Source: Armatimonadetes bacterium UBA1398 (lineage in GTDB: Bacteria; Armatimonadota; Zipacnadia; UBA1398). Taken from it: a DNA stretch of 64,000 nucleotides. Under the pieces are notes generated by a model that made no database searches, was not told where the DNA came from, and saw nothing but the letters and a program-made list of their open reading frames with translations. A program made the translations under genes and the position numbers. The stretch covers positions 265,997 through 329,996 of the forward strand of contig DBQI01000065.1 in the NCBI GenBank assembly GCA_002305165.1. Direction: 5' to 3'. Shown one piece after another: positions 1 to 8,203 of this stretch (position 1 is its first letter; every line of letters starts with the position of its first letter).

Positions 1-101
1 TCGTCGCCGACCCCGACCTCCACCGGCGGCTGAACCGCACCCAGTCCCCGCGCCAGACGCTCGATGAGCGCCTCCTCGCCCATAGCTCCCACGGATCCCA
101 T
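1..101 (-). CDS. thiL: Thiamine-monophosphate kinase ThiL, N-terminal fragment (cut by window edge)
   Basis: Only about 33 residues are visible; the gene runs off the left edge. The reading frame starts at ATG 101 or, more like the family, at the internal ATG at 83, giving MGEEALIERLARGL and then VEVGVGDD before the edge. ThiL proteins begin with a G-E-x-x-L-I-x-x-L helix followed by a G-I/V-G-D-D metal and nucleotide motif, and both are present. The enzyme phosphorylates thiamine monophosphate to the diphosphate. The ATG at 101 directly follows the TAG stop of the upstream isomerase gene (stop at 102-104), so the two are probably co-transcribed. The call rests on a short stretch. Confidence 0.6.
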   Translation of the reverse strand, partial: MGSVGAMGEEALIERLARGLGAVQPPVEVGVGD

Positions 102-875
102 CTATAGCGCCGCCCAGGCTTCGCGCAGAGTTGCGAGAGCCATGTCCTGCTGAGCCTCGAAGTCGTCCCAGCTGCACTCCACGGAGACGCGTCCCCGGTA
201 GCCGCCCTCGGCGAGAGCGCCGAGGAAGCTGCTGAAGTCCATCTCGCCCCGTCCCGGAGGAACTCGTCCGCTGTCGGCCACATGCACGTGCGCCAGCGAT
301 GACGCCACGGCGGCGACCGAGGCCGAGGGTTCGCCCTCCTCTGCCATGTGGAAGAGGTCAGCTAGGGGCCGGACCGATGGGTGCTCCACCCTACCGCAGA
401 GGGCAACGGCGTCGGCGACGCGGTTGATGATGTTCGACTCAGTCCTGCGCAGCGGCTCAACGGCGATCATCATTCCCACTTCGTGGGCTACGGCTGCCGC
501 GGCGCGGAGGAAGTCCGCGAGCTGCTCCAGCCCTCGCCCCTCCGGCCAGCCGTCAGGTAGGTTGCGCGCTCCCCCGCTGCCGAGAACGACAACCTTCAGG
601 CCTGCCTCCGCCATGCGCCGGAAGGCCACTTCCACGTACGCCAGGAGAGCGTCTGGGTTGACCTCCGGTCCGGTCAGCCGCAGGTTCCCGGGGATGAAAC
701 AGTTCGCCGCCTCCACAGGGATGGGCAGACGGGCGATCCGGGACCGTACCTCCGCATACGCCGAGTCCGGCTCCGACGGCATGAATGTGCCGACGCTGAC
801 CTCTATGAAGTCCCAACCCGCGCGGGCGGCCGCCTCCGCCATATCGAGTCCCGCGCAGACCCCGAAACGCATCAT
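102..875 (-). CDS. Sugar phosphate isomerase/epimerase family protein (TIM barrel)
   Basis: A 257-residue protein with the xylose-isomerase-like TIM-barrel pattern: an opening MRFGVCAGL strand, then IEVSVGTF, a central VVLGSGG, IAVEPL carrying a metal-ligand Glu, a DLFHMAEEGE segment with Asp and His, a VHVADSGR strand and a closing VSVECSW. These match the metal-binding Glu-Asp-His-Glu arrangement of the family. The substrate cannot be told from sequence; such proteins often isomerise keto-sugars or inosose derivatives. No signal peptide is seen, so it is cytoplasmic. GGAGGAG lies about 10 bases before the tandem ATGs at 875 and 872. It sits directly upstream of thiL. Confidence 0.75.
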   Translation of the reverse strand: MMRFGVCAGLDMAEAAARAGWDFIEVSVGTFMPSEPDSAYAEVRSRIARLPIPVEAANCFIPGNLRLTGPEVNPDALLAYVEVAFRRMAEAGLKVVVLGSGGARNLPDGWPEGRGLEQLADFLRAAAAVAHEVGMMIAVEPLRRTESNIINRVADAVALCGRVEHPSVRPLADLFHMAEEGEPSASVAAVASSLAHVHVADSGRVPPGRGEMDFSSFLGALAEGGYRGRVSVECSWDDFEAQQDMALATLREAWAAL

Positions 876-989
876 CCGCTCCGCTCCTCCCGGCGCCGGC
901 CCGCACCTTCGGCCCGATGCTACGTGGCACTTCGTCGGCAGGCCGCGTGGGACCTAGCCGGGACGCCGGCGATGGCAGAGACCAAGCAG

Positions 990-1022
990 AGCGGGCAACG
1001 CCCGGAGTGGCCGTTGCCCGCT
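990..1022 (-). terminator. GC-rich hairpin downstream of the pseudopilin gene
   Basis: Perfect 11-bp inverted repeat AGCGGGCAACG (990-1000) and CGTTGCCCGCT (1012-1022) with an 11-base loop, beginning 27 bases past the pseudopilin stop. On the minus strand it is followed by CTGCTTGGTCTCTG, only mildly U-rich. It is the best transcription end for the gene at 1049-1780. Confidence 0.6.
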
Positions 1023-1048
1023 GTTCGTTTCCTGATGTGTGTGCGTGG

Positions 1049-1780
1049 CTACCGGATGTCGACGGGATCGTTCTGCAGCGCCCAGTTGTGGACGTGGAAG
1101 AACCAGTTGAGGTCATAGTGGGGAACGCCGATGGAGCTGACGCGAGGAACGGTGATCACCTTAGCGTGGCCATCCATGAAGGCCGCGTTCGACTGCTTCG
1201 AGGCCTCGGTACCTCCGGCGTTCCAGCAGTAGGGGCTTTGGCCTCCCCAGTGCCAGGCCTCCTCGATGAGGCAGGCAATCTGAGCCGGCCGTTGCACGGC
1301 GGTCTCCTTCACCGAGGACCCGACGGACACGCAGTAGGCATCCAGAGCATGGCGCCAAAAGTAGGAGCCGCGCATGTTCCATGGAACCCAGCGCTCGGCC
1401 TCGGAGTCGGAGGGGCACTTGAAGATCTGGGTGTTCTTGACGTAAGGGCTAACAACAGACGGCCAGCCCCAGAGCTGGTTCTGGCTGCCGTCATACCACA
1501 TGCGGACCCCGTATTCGGTGATGTGCCAAGCGCCGAGATAGCCCGCGGGCTGGCCGGCATAGGAGGGCATGACGCGGGAGTCGGGGTACCGGCCGTCGTA
1601 ATCCTGCACATAGGAGAGCAGGCCCGTGCCAAGCTGCCGCAGGTTGCTGAGGCAGGAGGTCTGGCGGGCCTTCTCGCGAGCCTTGGCGAACACGGGGAAG
1701 AGGATCGCGGCCAGAATGGCAATGATAGCGATCACGACTAGCAGCTCGATCAGCGTGAAGCCTCTAGTTCTGCGCATCAT
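1049..1780 (-). CDS. Type IV pilin-like protein with N-terminal prepilin methylation motif
   Basis: A 243-residue protein starting MMRRTRG followed by FTLIELLVVIAIIAILAAIL: a class III prepilin leader, with cleavage expected after the Gly and Phe+1, Glu+5 and a hydrophobic assembly helix. The next segment FPVFAKAREKARQTSC and the later LSYVQDYDGRYPD are hallmarks of pseudopilins that are very abundant in Armatimonadota. An FMDGHAKVI segment near the C-terminus resembles the H-x9-DG domain of such proteins. It is probably exported and processed by a prepilin peptidase; a structural or surface role is likely, but the exact function is unknown. AAGGAG at 1796-1791 is a well placed ribosome site for ATG 1780. 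It appears monocistronic, with a hairpin downstream. Confidence 0.85.
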   Translation of the reverse strand: MMRRTRGFTLIELLVVIAIIAILAAILFPVFAKAREKARQTSCLSNLRQLGTGLLSYVQDYDGRYPDSRVMPSYAGQPAGYLGAWHITEYGVRMWYDGSQNQLWGWPSVVSPYVKNTQIFKCPSDSEAERWVPWNMRGSYFWRHALDAYCVSVGSSVKETAVQRPAQIACLIEEAWHWGGQSPYCWNAGGTEASKQSNAAFMDGHAKVITVPRVSSIGVPHYDLNWFFHVHNWALQNDPVDIR

Positions 1781-1853
1781 GTGTCACATGCTCCTTATCG
1801 GTAGACACTACCTTTCCGTCAAACGCCTGTGCAGAGCAGCGCGACACAGAGTC

Positions 1854-2039
1854 CTACTCGCCCTCCGCCGGGGCGGCCCCCGGCTCGGGCAGCTTGCCTG
1901 TCTCGACGCTCCCTGCCGCGATAGGCGGGGCGTTCTTCGGGTTGCGTTTGCCCGAACAGCCAGCCAACACGCTTAGGGATAGACTCGCTATAACGCTCGC
2001 GAGCAGCAGCGCGATCAGAGTCTTGCGCAACAGTGTCAT
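1854..2039 (-). CDS. Small lipoprotein
   Basis: A 58-61 residue protein with a basic N-terminus, a hydrophobic stretch IALLLASVIASLSLSVLAGC ending in the lipobox LAGC, and a short mature tail rich in Pro, Gly, Ala and Glu. Signal peptidase II processing and membrane anchoring are expected; the mature part is only about 34 residues. GAGAGGAG touches the ATG at 2039 with no spacer, so initiation at the in-frame TTG at 2030, about 9 bases further on, is more plausible and removes three residues. It lies between the pseudopilin and the divergent cysS. No function can be assigned. Confidence 0.6.
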   Translation of the reverse strand: MTLLRKTLIALLLASVIASLSLSVLAGCSGKRNPKNAPPIAAGSVETGKLPEPGAAPAEGE

Positions 2040-2086
2040 CTCCTCTCATCTGGATTCACGACCTACGTGGCGCTAATACCGCGACC

Positions 2087-2115
2087 CCGCACCGGGCAGC
2101 GCCCTCCCGGTGCGG
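2087..2115. other. Perfect 10-bp hairpin in the divergent lipoprotein/cysS spacer
   Basis: CCGCACCGGG (2087-2096) and CCCGGTGCGG (2106-2115) with a 9-base loop. On the plus strand it is followed by TCTCCTGATGGGTTTTG. No plus-strand gene lies upstream, so it does not look like a normal terminator there; it may block transcription entering the spacer, or fold in an upstream transcript. Confidence 0.45.
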
Positions 2116-2222
2116 TCTCCTGATGGGTTTTGCGCCGTCGGCGGCCTCATCTCCTTTGTAGGTAGGGCCTCTTTTTGTCCGTTGCTGTCATTGCCGCAGC
2201 GGCCCAGACGGGGTCCTTGCGC

Positions 2223-2228
2223 TATAAT
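2223..2228 (+). promoter_or_regulatory. Candidate -10 box of the cysS promoter
   Basis: A perfect TATAAT stands 36 bases before the GTG chosen for cysS, leaving room for a short leader and the ribosome site AGAGGGG (2249-2255). No good -35 box is found at 16-18 bases upstream. Confidence 0.45.
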
Positions 2229-2264
2229 CACACTGGTGGACGCACACGAGAGGGGAATGCTGCA

Positions 2265-3662
2265 GTGCCCGTCGTTCGACTATACAACACGATGACCCGC
2301 GCGATAGACCCTATCGAGCCCGTTGAGCCGGGTCATGTGCGGATCTACTGCTGTGGACCGACCGTGTACGATCATGCCCACATCGGCAATCTTCGGAAGT
2401 ACGTCTGCGACGACGTCCTAGTGCGCACGCTCCGCCATGCCGGCTATCGAGTGACCCATGTGATGAATGTCACCGATGTCGATGACAAGATCATCAAGGC
2501 GGCGTCAGGCGGGCTCGAGGCCATTCGGGCCTATACCGCACCCTACACCGACGCCTTCTTCCAGGACTTGGCCACCCTGCGGATCCAGAGCCCCGACATC
2601 GTCTGCCCGGCCACAGAGCATATCGAGCAGATGGTCGAGATGGTCCAGAGGCTCGTGGAGCGGGGACATGCGTACGAGAGCGATGGGAGCTATTACTTCC
2701 GCATCGCTAGTTTCCCCGAGTACGGCCGTCTAGCTCGCCTCGACAGCGCCGGCATGAGAGCCGGCGCTCGAGTGGAGGTCGACGAGTATAGCAAGGATGA
2801 CGTGCGGGATTTCGCCCTATGGAAGGCCCACAGAGAGGGCGAGGTGGCCTGGGATACGCCTCTTGGGCACGGGCGGCCCGGCTGGCACATTGAGTGTTCG
2901 GCTATGGCGATGCACTATCTCGGTGAGAGCTTCGACATCCACACGGGCGGCGTGGACAACATCTTCCCACACCACGAGAACGAGATCGCGCAGGCCGAGG
3001 GGGCAACAGGGAAGCCCTTTGTGAAGTACTGGGTACACCATGAGCATCTTCTGATGGATTCGCAGAAGATGGCAAAGAGCCTAGGTAACACATTCAAGCT
3101 GCGTGACCTCCTGACACAGGGCATCGACCCCGTCGCGCTCCGGTACTTGCTCGCATCCGCCCACAACCGAACACAACTCAACTTCACATCGGAGGCCGTT
3201 GAGCAGGCAACGCACACGGTGAAGGGTCTGCACGACTTCATGCGCCGTCTGAGCGAGGCTCGGGTGGACGAGGGGGAGCCTCGTGAGCTGGCCCAGCAAG
3301 CAGAGGAGGCTCGCAAAGGCTTCTTCGACGCCATGTACAACGACCTGCAGACTCCCCAGGCTCTCGCCGCGCTGTTCGATCTGGTGAAGAACGCGAACAT
3401 AGCCTTGCAGCACAAGACGTGCGTTACGGGTGATCTCGATGTCGTGCGTGACGTCATGCGTGACTTCGACGAGATCCTGGACGTGCTCGATCCGGGCGAA
3501 GAGCCGGTGCTGGACGAGGACATCGAGCGGATGATCCAGGAGCGGACCGAGGCACGGGCACGGCGCGACTGGGCCAAAGCGGATGAGATACGCCAGGCGC
3601 TGGAGGGTGGAGGTGTCCTACTGGAGGACACCGCTGATGGCACCCGATGGAAGCGGGCTTGA
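2265..3662 (+). CDS. cysS: Cysteinyl-tRNA synthetase
   Basis: Charges tRNA-Cys with cysteine in the cytoplasm. The 465-residue product has the class I synthetase layout: YCCGPTVYD with the first zinc Cys, the AHIGN form of the HIGH motif, GWHIECSAM with the second zinc Cys, HTGGVDNIFPHHENE with the zinc His and Glu, and KMAKS in place of KMSKS (same role). A helical anticodon-binding region follows. The frame is open further upstream, but GTG at 2265 is preferred because AGAGGGG stands about 9 bases before it and VPVVRLYNT matches the usual N-terminus. The length is normal. A TATAAT box lies upstream; no T-box leader is seen. Confidence 0.95.
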   Translation: MPVVRLYNTMTRAIDPIEPVEPGHVRIYCCGPTVYDHAHIGNLRKYVCDDVLVRTLRHAGYRVTHVMNVTDVDDKIIKAASGGLEAIRAYTAPYTDAFFQDLATLRIQSPDIVCPATEHIEQMVEMVQRLVERGHAYESDGSYYFRIASFPEYGRLARLDSAGMRAGARVEVDEYSKDDVRDFALWKAHREGEVAWDTPLGHGRPGWHIECSAMAMHYLGESFDIHTGGVDNIFPHHENEIAQAEGATGKPFVKYWVHHEHLLMDSQKMAKSLGNTFKLRDLLTQGIDPVALRYLLASAHNRTQLNFTSEAVEQATHTVKGLHDFMRRLSEARVDEGEPRELAQQAEEARKGFFDAMYNDLQTPQALAALFDLVKNANIALQHKTCVTGDLDVVRDVMRDFDEILDVLDPGEEPVLDEDIERMIQERTEARARRDWAKADEIRQALEGGGVLLEDTADGTRWKRA

Positions 3663-3687
3663 CGAGCTGACTTTGCGGGGGTGCACC

Positions 3688-4728
3688 GTGGCGATGCGGA
3701 CTCGAGGACGAGGACTCACTGGAACGTACTTCCTGGCGTTGCTGCCTATGGTGGTGTCCTGCGCCGGAGTGGCTCGGGCGCAGGGCGAGATTCCGCCGCC
3801 CTTGCCAGGGTCTACCCTGCAGCTGCGCGCTGTGCTGAACCAAGACACAAAGCCTCTTGCCCTCCTGGCGGTGAAGGACGAGGAGACTCGCGTCCAGCTG
3901 CTTCAGGTCCTGGACGTTTTGCTGCACCAGACTAACGAGGTCACCTTCTGGCGGTACGGCCCAAGCGGCGATGCCGTGCTCGATATGGACGCAGGGGTCA
4001 CCTTCTACGCGGCGTGGGCCCAGGCCCGAGGGTTCCGCGCAGTAGGTCGGTACGTCTCGCACCGTTCGGATGACTCGGCCGATGCGCCCAGGATCACGGG
4101 TATCGCGGAGATGCACCTCGCCACCGGCGACGGCGGGGGCCTGCTGGCGGTGTACTCCGAGGCGGACGCGGTGAGCTTGGTCTGGGCCGAGGGAAAGGTC
4201 TCGCTGGGCCCGCTGCTCGCCCCGCTCCTCGGACTGCCGCCCCTGACGAGCGCGGCGGTGGAGGGCGTGGAGCCGGTGGAGCCCGATCTACCGCTCTTGC
4301 CCCAAGGACTGCCGATGGACCTTCTCATCGCCCGGCTCGACCTGACGTCGCATGAGTTGCTGCCCCTTGCGGCAGAGGTGGCGGCGATGGCCGAGGCCGG
4401 GAACGCGGAGGTTCCTGCCGATGCGCTGGTGCTCATGCGCATGGGCCCCGATGTGCTCGCGGATGTACAGGGCCTGACCGCGATCGCCTTCCGCACCCCT
4501 CGGTCGACCCAGACCGAACGAGTGGTCGGAGCCGCTCTGGGCTACGCTGATGCCCGCGAGTGGACGGCGTTGTATGAGACTACCGTGGGCGGGGTTGAGG
4601 CTCAGCTCTTCGCCAAGCTCGGCGACGTGGGGGGCATCCTCATCGTTGGCAAGCGCGAGGGGATGACGGCCCTACTCATAACGAAAGGCGCCCCGAATCT
4701 GCTGGCGCTCCTCGCTGGCCTTTCCTAG
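3688..4728 (+). CDS. Secreted protein of unknown function, first of a tandem paralogous pair
   Basis: About 346 residues. A signal peptide runs from a basic start through GTYFLALLPMVVSCAGVARA, with cleavage expected near ARA-QG, so the protein is exported. GTG 3688 or ATG 3694 are the sensible starts, since further upstream the frame only overlaps cysS. The mature part holds two similar halves: the first has AGVTFYAAWAQARGFRAV and a GGGLLAVYS strand, the second has a Y-A-D-A-R-E-W segment and GGILIVGKREG. It resembles the next gene in order of motifs (F-Y-x-x-W-A, then G-P-L-L-A), so the two are paralogs. I recognise no named family. It lies 25 bases after cysS and may be co-transcribed. Confidence 0.65.
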   Translation: MAMRTRGRGLTGTYFLALLPMVVSCAGVARAQGEIPPPLPGSTLQLRAVLNQDTKPLALLAVKDEETRVQLLQVLDVLLHQTNEVTFWRYGPSGDAVLDMDAGVTFYAAWAQARGFRAVGRYVSHRSDDSADAPRITGIAEMHLATGDGGGLLAVYSEADAVSLVWAEGKVSLGPLLAPLLGLPPLTSAAVEGVEPVEPDLPLLPQGLPMDLLIARLDLTSHELLPLAAEVAAMAEAGNAEVPADALVLMRMGPDVLADVQGLTAIAFRTPRSTQTERVVGAALGYADAREWTALYETTVGGVEAQLFAKLGDVGGILIVGKREGMTALLITKGAPNLLALLAGLS

Positions 4729-4754
4729 GCCGCCCAGTAGGAGGTATGACTACG

Positions 4755-5783
4755 ATGGAACCCGTTCGGCTCCCTCGAGCTCACATGTCGATCCTAGCCC
4801 TTGCGCTTCTCGTTCTCGTCCTCGCCCCCCTCGCGGCGCTGGCCGGCGATGAGTCACATTGGCCGCCTCCGCCTCCGCAAGGAGAGCGGCGCTTGAGTGT
4901 CGATCTCAGCGGCCTGAAGTCGCGGCTGCTAAAGCTCATAGTGGACGACAAACGTGTCGAGAGAGCCGTGCAGTACGTGATTGATCTCCCTGGCACTCCC
5001 AAGCTGCGAACCTTCCGCATGAGGGGCGATGCTCGCCCCACGCCTGTTGACGTGAAGGCCTTCTACCTCTCCTGGGCGGCCGGGAACGGCTACAGGATGC
5101 TCGTTGAGGCCTGGAATGCGGACAAAACGGGCCTCACGGGAGTGCTCCACAAACCGGGCGAGGAGGGGGGCATCTTCGCCTACCAGGTAAGTGGCGTCGA
5201 TGTCCTGTGGCTGTGGGATGAGGGGCACGCCCCCATCGGCCCGCTCCTGGCCGCATGGTTCGATTACCCGACGCTGAAGTCGGAGACCGAGGCGCCTCCA
5301 GGCAGCCCGCCGTGGCACGTTCGTAGTGACTTGCCGCCGATCTATGATGAGAGGCTGTCTCTGAGGGTGGAGATCGACCGTTGGGAGATCGATTCGATCG
5401 CTCATGACCTGGAGGCGTCGCGCGAGAAGCACGACGAGCATGAGGGTCTCCGCGGCCTATTGGAGGCCGCGCCGGAGATGCTGGGGACGGTCCGGCATGC
5501 CTGGTTTCTCACCTACGACGTCGCCCCGGGGGGCGAGAGAGAGACACTGCTGGCCCCTTGGCTCCGGTGGGCCGAGGATAACGACCTCACCTCCGTGGCC
5601 GAGGGCGACATGGACGGCACCCTGTTCGAGTTCCTCATCCGCTCGGGTGAGGACGGCGGGGTTGTGCTGACCATGGAGGATGACCAGAAGGTGCACCTCC
5701 TCGTGCTCGACGGTGGCCCCCACATGGGGGCAGTCAGCGATATCCTGACGGCCGCGATCCGGGCTAGCCAGTCGGAGGAGTAG
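4755..5783 (+). CDS. Secreted protein of unknown function, second of a tandem paralogous pair
   Basis: About 342 residues with a signal peptide around MSILALALLVLVLAPLAALA, cleaved near ALA-GD. It shares the order VDVKAFYLSWAAGNGYRML, then GGIFAYQVSG, then PIGPLLAAWF with the preceding gene, where the matching parts are AFYAAWAQARGFR-like and SLGPLLAPLL. An upstream in-frame ATG at 4746 lies only one base after AGGAGG (4739-4744), so ATG 4755, with ten bases of spacing, is the likelier start. The pair probably arose by tandem duplication. The function is unknown. The gene ends three bases before the HAD phosphatase start. Confidence 0.65.
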   Translation: MEPVRLPRAHMSILALALLVLVLAPLAALAGDESHWPPPPPQGERRLSVDLSGLKSRLLKLIVDDKRVERAVQYVIDLPGTPKLRTFRMRGDARPTPVDVKAFYLSWAAGNGYRMLVEAWNADKTGLTGVLHKPGEEGGIFAYQVSGVDVLWLWDEGHAPIGPLLAAWFDYPTLKSETEAPPGSPPWHVRSDLPPIYDERLSLRVEIDRWEIDSIAHDLEASREKHDEHEGLRGLLEAAPEMLGTVRHAWFLTYDVAPGGERETLLAPWLRWAEDNDLTSVAEGDMDGTLFEFLIRSGEDGGVVLTMEDDQKVHLLVLDGGPHMGAVSDILTAAIRASQSEE

Positions 5784-5786
5784 ACG

Positions 5787-6575
5787 ATGTCGAGCGGCCA
5801 TCGGCCCGCTATCGAGTGCCGCGCGGTCCTGTTCGACCTATTCGGTACGTTGATCATCTACGGTGACATGACCCGCGCCTGGCAGGCATGGTTGGAGACG
5901 CTCCACCGCGCTTTGGCCGACGAGGGTGTAGACATCGAGCTTCAGAGGTTCGCGGAGAGGCTGCGTGGGTTCTTCTCGCGCCCCGAACCTCCGCCCGATG
6001 GGCCAGGAGGGACGGAGTTCGACCGGCGACTGATCGCGCTCCTGGCCGAGTTCGGGATCGCCATTGAGCCCGAAGCGGCGGTCCGCGCGCGCCGGCCCGC
6101 GATCGACGCCTGGATGCAGTACGTCCACCTGGACCCCGAGGCCAAGGGCCTGCTGCAGGCGATCCGTCGCTCCCGCAAGGTGGCACTGGTCTCGAACTTC
6201 GATGCCGCTGAACCGGTGGAGCGCATCCTGAGCGACCTGGACCTCGCCCGCTGCTTCGATGTTGTAGCCGTCTCCGATGCGGTTGGTTTCAAGAAGCCCG
6301 ACCCAGCGATCTTCCACTGGGTGCTCGAACGCCTCGGCGTAGGGCCCGCGCAAGCCATTCACGTCGGTGACACCGAGGACGACATCGACGGAGCGCGCGC
6401 CGCGGGGGTGCGCCCGGTGCTCATCGAGCGCTGGGACCCGGATGAGCTACCCGTCGACTACCACTTCGAGGGAGAGGCTCCCCGTGGCTCGGCGGCTCAT
6501 CGGTCCAAGGCCGGCCCCGATCGGCTGATACGGGTGTCGAGCCTCGCCGAGGTCGGCCATCTGCTAGGCGTGTGA
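5787..6575 (+). CDS. HAD superfamily hydrolase
   Basis: A 262-residue haloacid-dehalogenase-type phosphatase. Motif I is VLFDLFGTL: the nucleophile Asp is present, while the second Asp of DxD is Phe, as in the haloacid-dehalogenase-like subfamily. Motif II is in ALVSNFD, the motif III Lys is in GFKKPDP, and motif IV is HVGDTEDDIDGA. The cap lies between motifs I and II. It probably removes phosphate from a small cytoplasmic metabolite; the Phe leaves open dehalogenase-like chemistry. The start is three bases after the previous stop, so it is likely in the same transcript. Confidence 0.8.
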   Translation: MSSGHRPAIECRAVLFDLFGTLIIYGDMTRAWQAWLETLHRALADEGVDIELQRFAERLRGFFSRPEPPPDGPGGTEFDRRLIALLAEFGIAIEPEAAVRARRPAIDAWMQYVHLDPEAKGLLQAIRRSRKVALVSNFDAAEPVERILSDLDLARCFDVVAVSDAVGFKKPDPAIFHWVLERLGVGPAQAIHVGDTEDDIDGARAAGVRPVLIERWDPDELPVDYHFEGEAPRGSAAHRSKAGPDRLIRVSSLAEVGHLLGV

Positions 6576-6683
6576 ACGATTCGCGGACCCTTCCTGTAGG
6601 ATGCGCGCGGTGTCTCGTGTATCCTGTTCTCGTCTGACAGTGCCCCTTTGGAGGGCCCCAGCAAGCTTGGAGGGACTGACTGC

Positions 6684-7196
6684 ATGCTCCGCACAGCGTT
6701 CACTGGATTGGCCATTTTGGTCCTTGTACTAGCAGTGGCGACCGTTGGCTGCAAGAGCGGCGAGACTGGCGACGGCGCCGAGGTAATGGCAGCGCCAGCG
6801 CCGCCCGCTCCTGTAGCTCCGCAGACCGACGCGCCAGAAGCCGATACCGTGGTAGCGGCGGCCGGCGGGCCGCTGCTCGATGTCATCGGGAATGAGGTTT
6901 CTGAGGACGGTGGGTACCTCTGCCCCGTCAGCGGAAACGTCATCGCGAACACTCCCGAGGAGCTCGAGAAGCACCCTTATGTGAACTACGAGGACAAGAG
7001 CTACTACGTGTGGTGCCCGAACTGCGAGGCCAAGTTCGTGAGCGATCCCACGGGGTACCTCGCCGGCGAGGTGCCCACCTGCAAGGAACTGGGCACTTGT
7101 GACGCCGAACTGGGCAGCTGCGACGCCGAGGGGCACGAGCACGGTGCGACCGAGGCGCCAGAGAGCGAGGCGGAACCCACCGACGCCCCGGAGTAG
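6684..7196 (+). CDS. Lipoprotein with YHS-like metal-binding domain
   Basis: A 170-residue protein starting at ATG 6684, with TTGGAGGGA about 9 bases upstream. The signal AILVLVLAVATVGC is a lipoprotein leader ending in VGC. After a Pro- and Ala-rich linker comes CPVSGNVI, and then YEDKSYYVWCPNCEAKF followed by DPTGYL. This C-P-x-x-G and Y-x-x-C-x-x-C-x-x-x-F order resembles YHS/TRASH-type domains that bind copper or other metals. The tail has three spaced Cys and then GHEHG, another possible metal site. It is likely anchored in the envelope and involved in metal handling. An orphan ABC ATPase gene follows. Confidence 0.7.
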   Translation: MLRTAFTGLAILVLVLAVATVGCKSGETGDGAEVMAAPAPPAPVAPQTDAPEADTVVAAAGGPLLDVIGNEVSEDGGYLCPVSGNVIANTPEELEKHPYVNYEDKSYYVWCPNCEAKFVSDPTGYLAGEVPTCKELGTCDAELGSCDAEGHEHGATEAPESEAEPTDAPE

Positions 7197-7218
7197 GGTG
7201 ATGGGTCGACCGGAAGAG

Positions 7219-7248
7219 ACCGAGCGGGGGCCTCGGCTCCCGCTCGGT
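7219..7248 (+). terminator. GC-rich hairpin after the YHS-like lipoprotein
   Basis: ACCGAGCGGG (7219-7228) and CCCGCTCGGT (7239-7248) form a perfect 10-bp stem with a 10-base loop, 22 bases past the stop codon. It is followed by GTTGTACGG, so the U tract is poor. It ends only 7 bases before the ribosome site of the next gene, so it could also act as a leader structure for that gene. Confidence 0.5.
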
Positions 7249-7259
7249 GTTGTACGGAG

Positions 7260-8054
7260 ATGGTTGCATTGGCAGTTCGCGTGATCCTGCTTGACGGCGT
7301 CGTGCTATACCGGGGCGACACCATGATCCTCTCTGGGGTGGACTGGCGCGTCGATGAGGGTCAGCATTGGGCCATCGTTGGCGCGAACGGATCGGGGAAG
7401 ACAACCCTCCTCAACGTCGTCAGCGGCTATCTCTGGCCCAGTTCGGGCGCCGTTGAGGTGCTCGGTGAGACCTTCGGGCGCACCGATATCCGCGCCCTCA
7501 GGCGTAGGGTTGGCTGGGTGAGCACCTTCCTGCGCGAGATGACCCCCTCCCACGAGCGCGCTCTGTCGATGGTCGTCAGTGGCCGGTCGGGGGGCATTGG
7601 GCTCTACAACGAGGCGACGGCCGAGGAAACCAACCGCGGGCGCGAGTTGCTCGAGAGGGTGGGCTGTGGCCACCGCGAGAACCACCGCTTCGTGACGCTC
7701 TCCCAGGGGGAGCAGCAAAGGGTGATGGTTGCGCGGGCGTTGATGGCGGAGCCCGAACTACTCATCCTCGACGAGATATGCGCCGGACTTGATCTGGCGG
7801 CTCGCGAGTCCTTCCTGACCCTGCTCTCCGACCTGGCGACCAGCCCCAAGGGCCCGACCATGATCTTCGTCACCCATCATATCGAGGAGATCATCCCAGC
7901 CTTCACCCATGTGTTGGCTCTCTCAGAGGGGCGGGTGTTGAGCGCGGGTCCCAAGCCCGAGGTGCTCTGTGGACGGATCCTCAGCGAGGCCCTGGGCATC
8001 CCACTGGAGGTCTCGGAGGCTGCGGGCCGGTATTGGCCGCGAGCGCTGAGCTAG
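7260..8054 (+). CDS. ABC transporter ATP-binding protein (orphan)
   Basis: A 264-residue nucleotide-binding domain. Walker A is GANGSGKT, the signature is LSQGEQQ, Walker B is ELLILDE, and the switch His lies in FVTHH. An aromatic residue in VLYRG precedes the core as the A-loop. Overall it resembles the stand-alone ModF/YlmA-type ATPases. No permease or binding-protein gene is adjacent, so its partner is unknown. GGAG touches the ATG at 7260, so initiation at the in-frame TTG at 7269 is possible and gives 261 residues. It lies on the cytoplasmic membrane face if it joins a transporter. Confidence 0.8.
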   Translation: MVALAVRVILLDGVVLYRGDTMILSGVDWRVDEGQHWAIVGANGSGKTTLLNVVSGYLWPSSGAVEVLGETFGRTDIRALRRRVGWVSTFLREMTPSHERALSMVVSGRSGGIGLYNEATAEETNRGRELLERVGCGHRENHRFVTLSQGEQQRVMVARALMAEPELLILDEICAGLDLAARESFLTLLSDLATSPKGPTMIFVTHHIEEIIPAFTHVLALSEGRVLSAGPKPEVLCGRILSEALGIPLEVSEAAGRYWPRALS

Positions 8055-8108
8055 CGGATCGGCCTGCTAGCACGGCTCCTCCAAGGGCTTGAGCCTCCTC
8101 GCATCGCG

Positions 8109-8137
8109 TTGCATCACCGCCCCTGCGGGACTATGAT
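8109..8137 (+). promoter_or_regulatory. Candidate sigma-70 type promoter of rodA
   Basis: TTGCAT (8109-8114) and TATGAT (8132-8137) are separated by exactly 17 bases. Transcription would start near 8144, almost on the in-frame GTG at 8147, so the mRNA would be nearly leaderless if that codon is used. Confidence 0.45.
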
Positions 8138-8203
8138 GGTGCCGTTGTGTGGAGGGAGAGCCCAGAGGGGCCTCGCCAGGCTGGCCGCCGCGCCCGAACG
8201 CCT

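Noticed and set aside
1794..1822. TTGACG and GATAAG spaced 17 bases upstream of the pseudopilin gene (minus strand)
   Set aside because: The ribosome site AAGGAG overlaps the -10 box, so a transcript from this promoter would lack its own ribosome site.
2116..2264. Possible T-box leader before cysS
   Set aside because: No T-box core sequence or antiterminator/terminator pair is visible.
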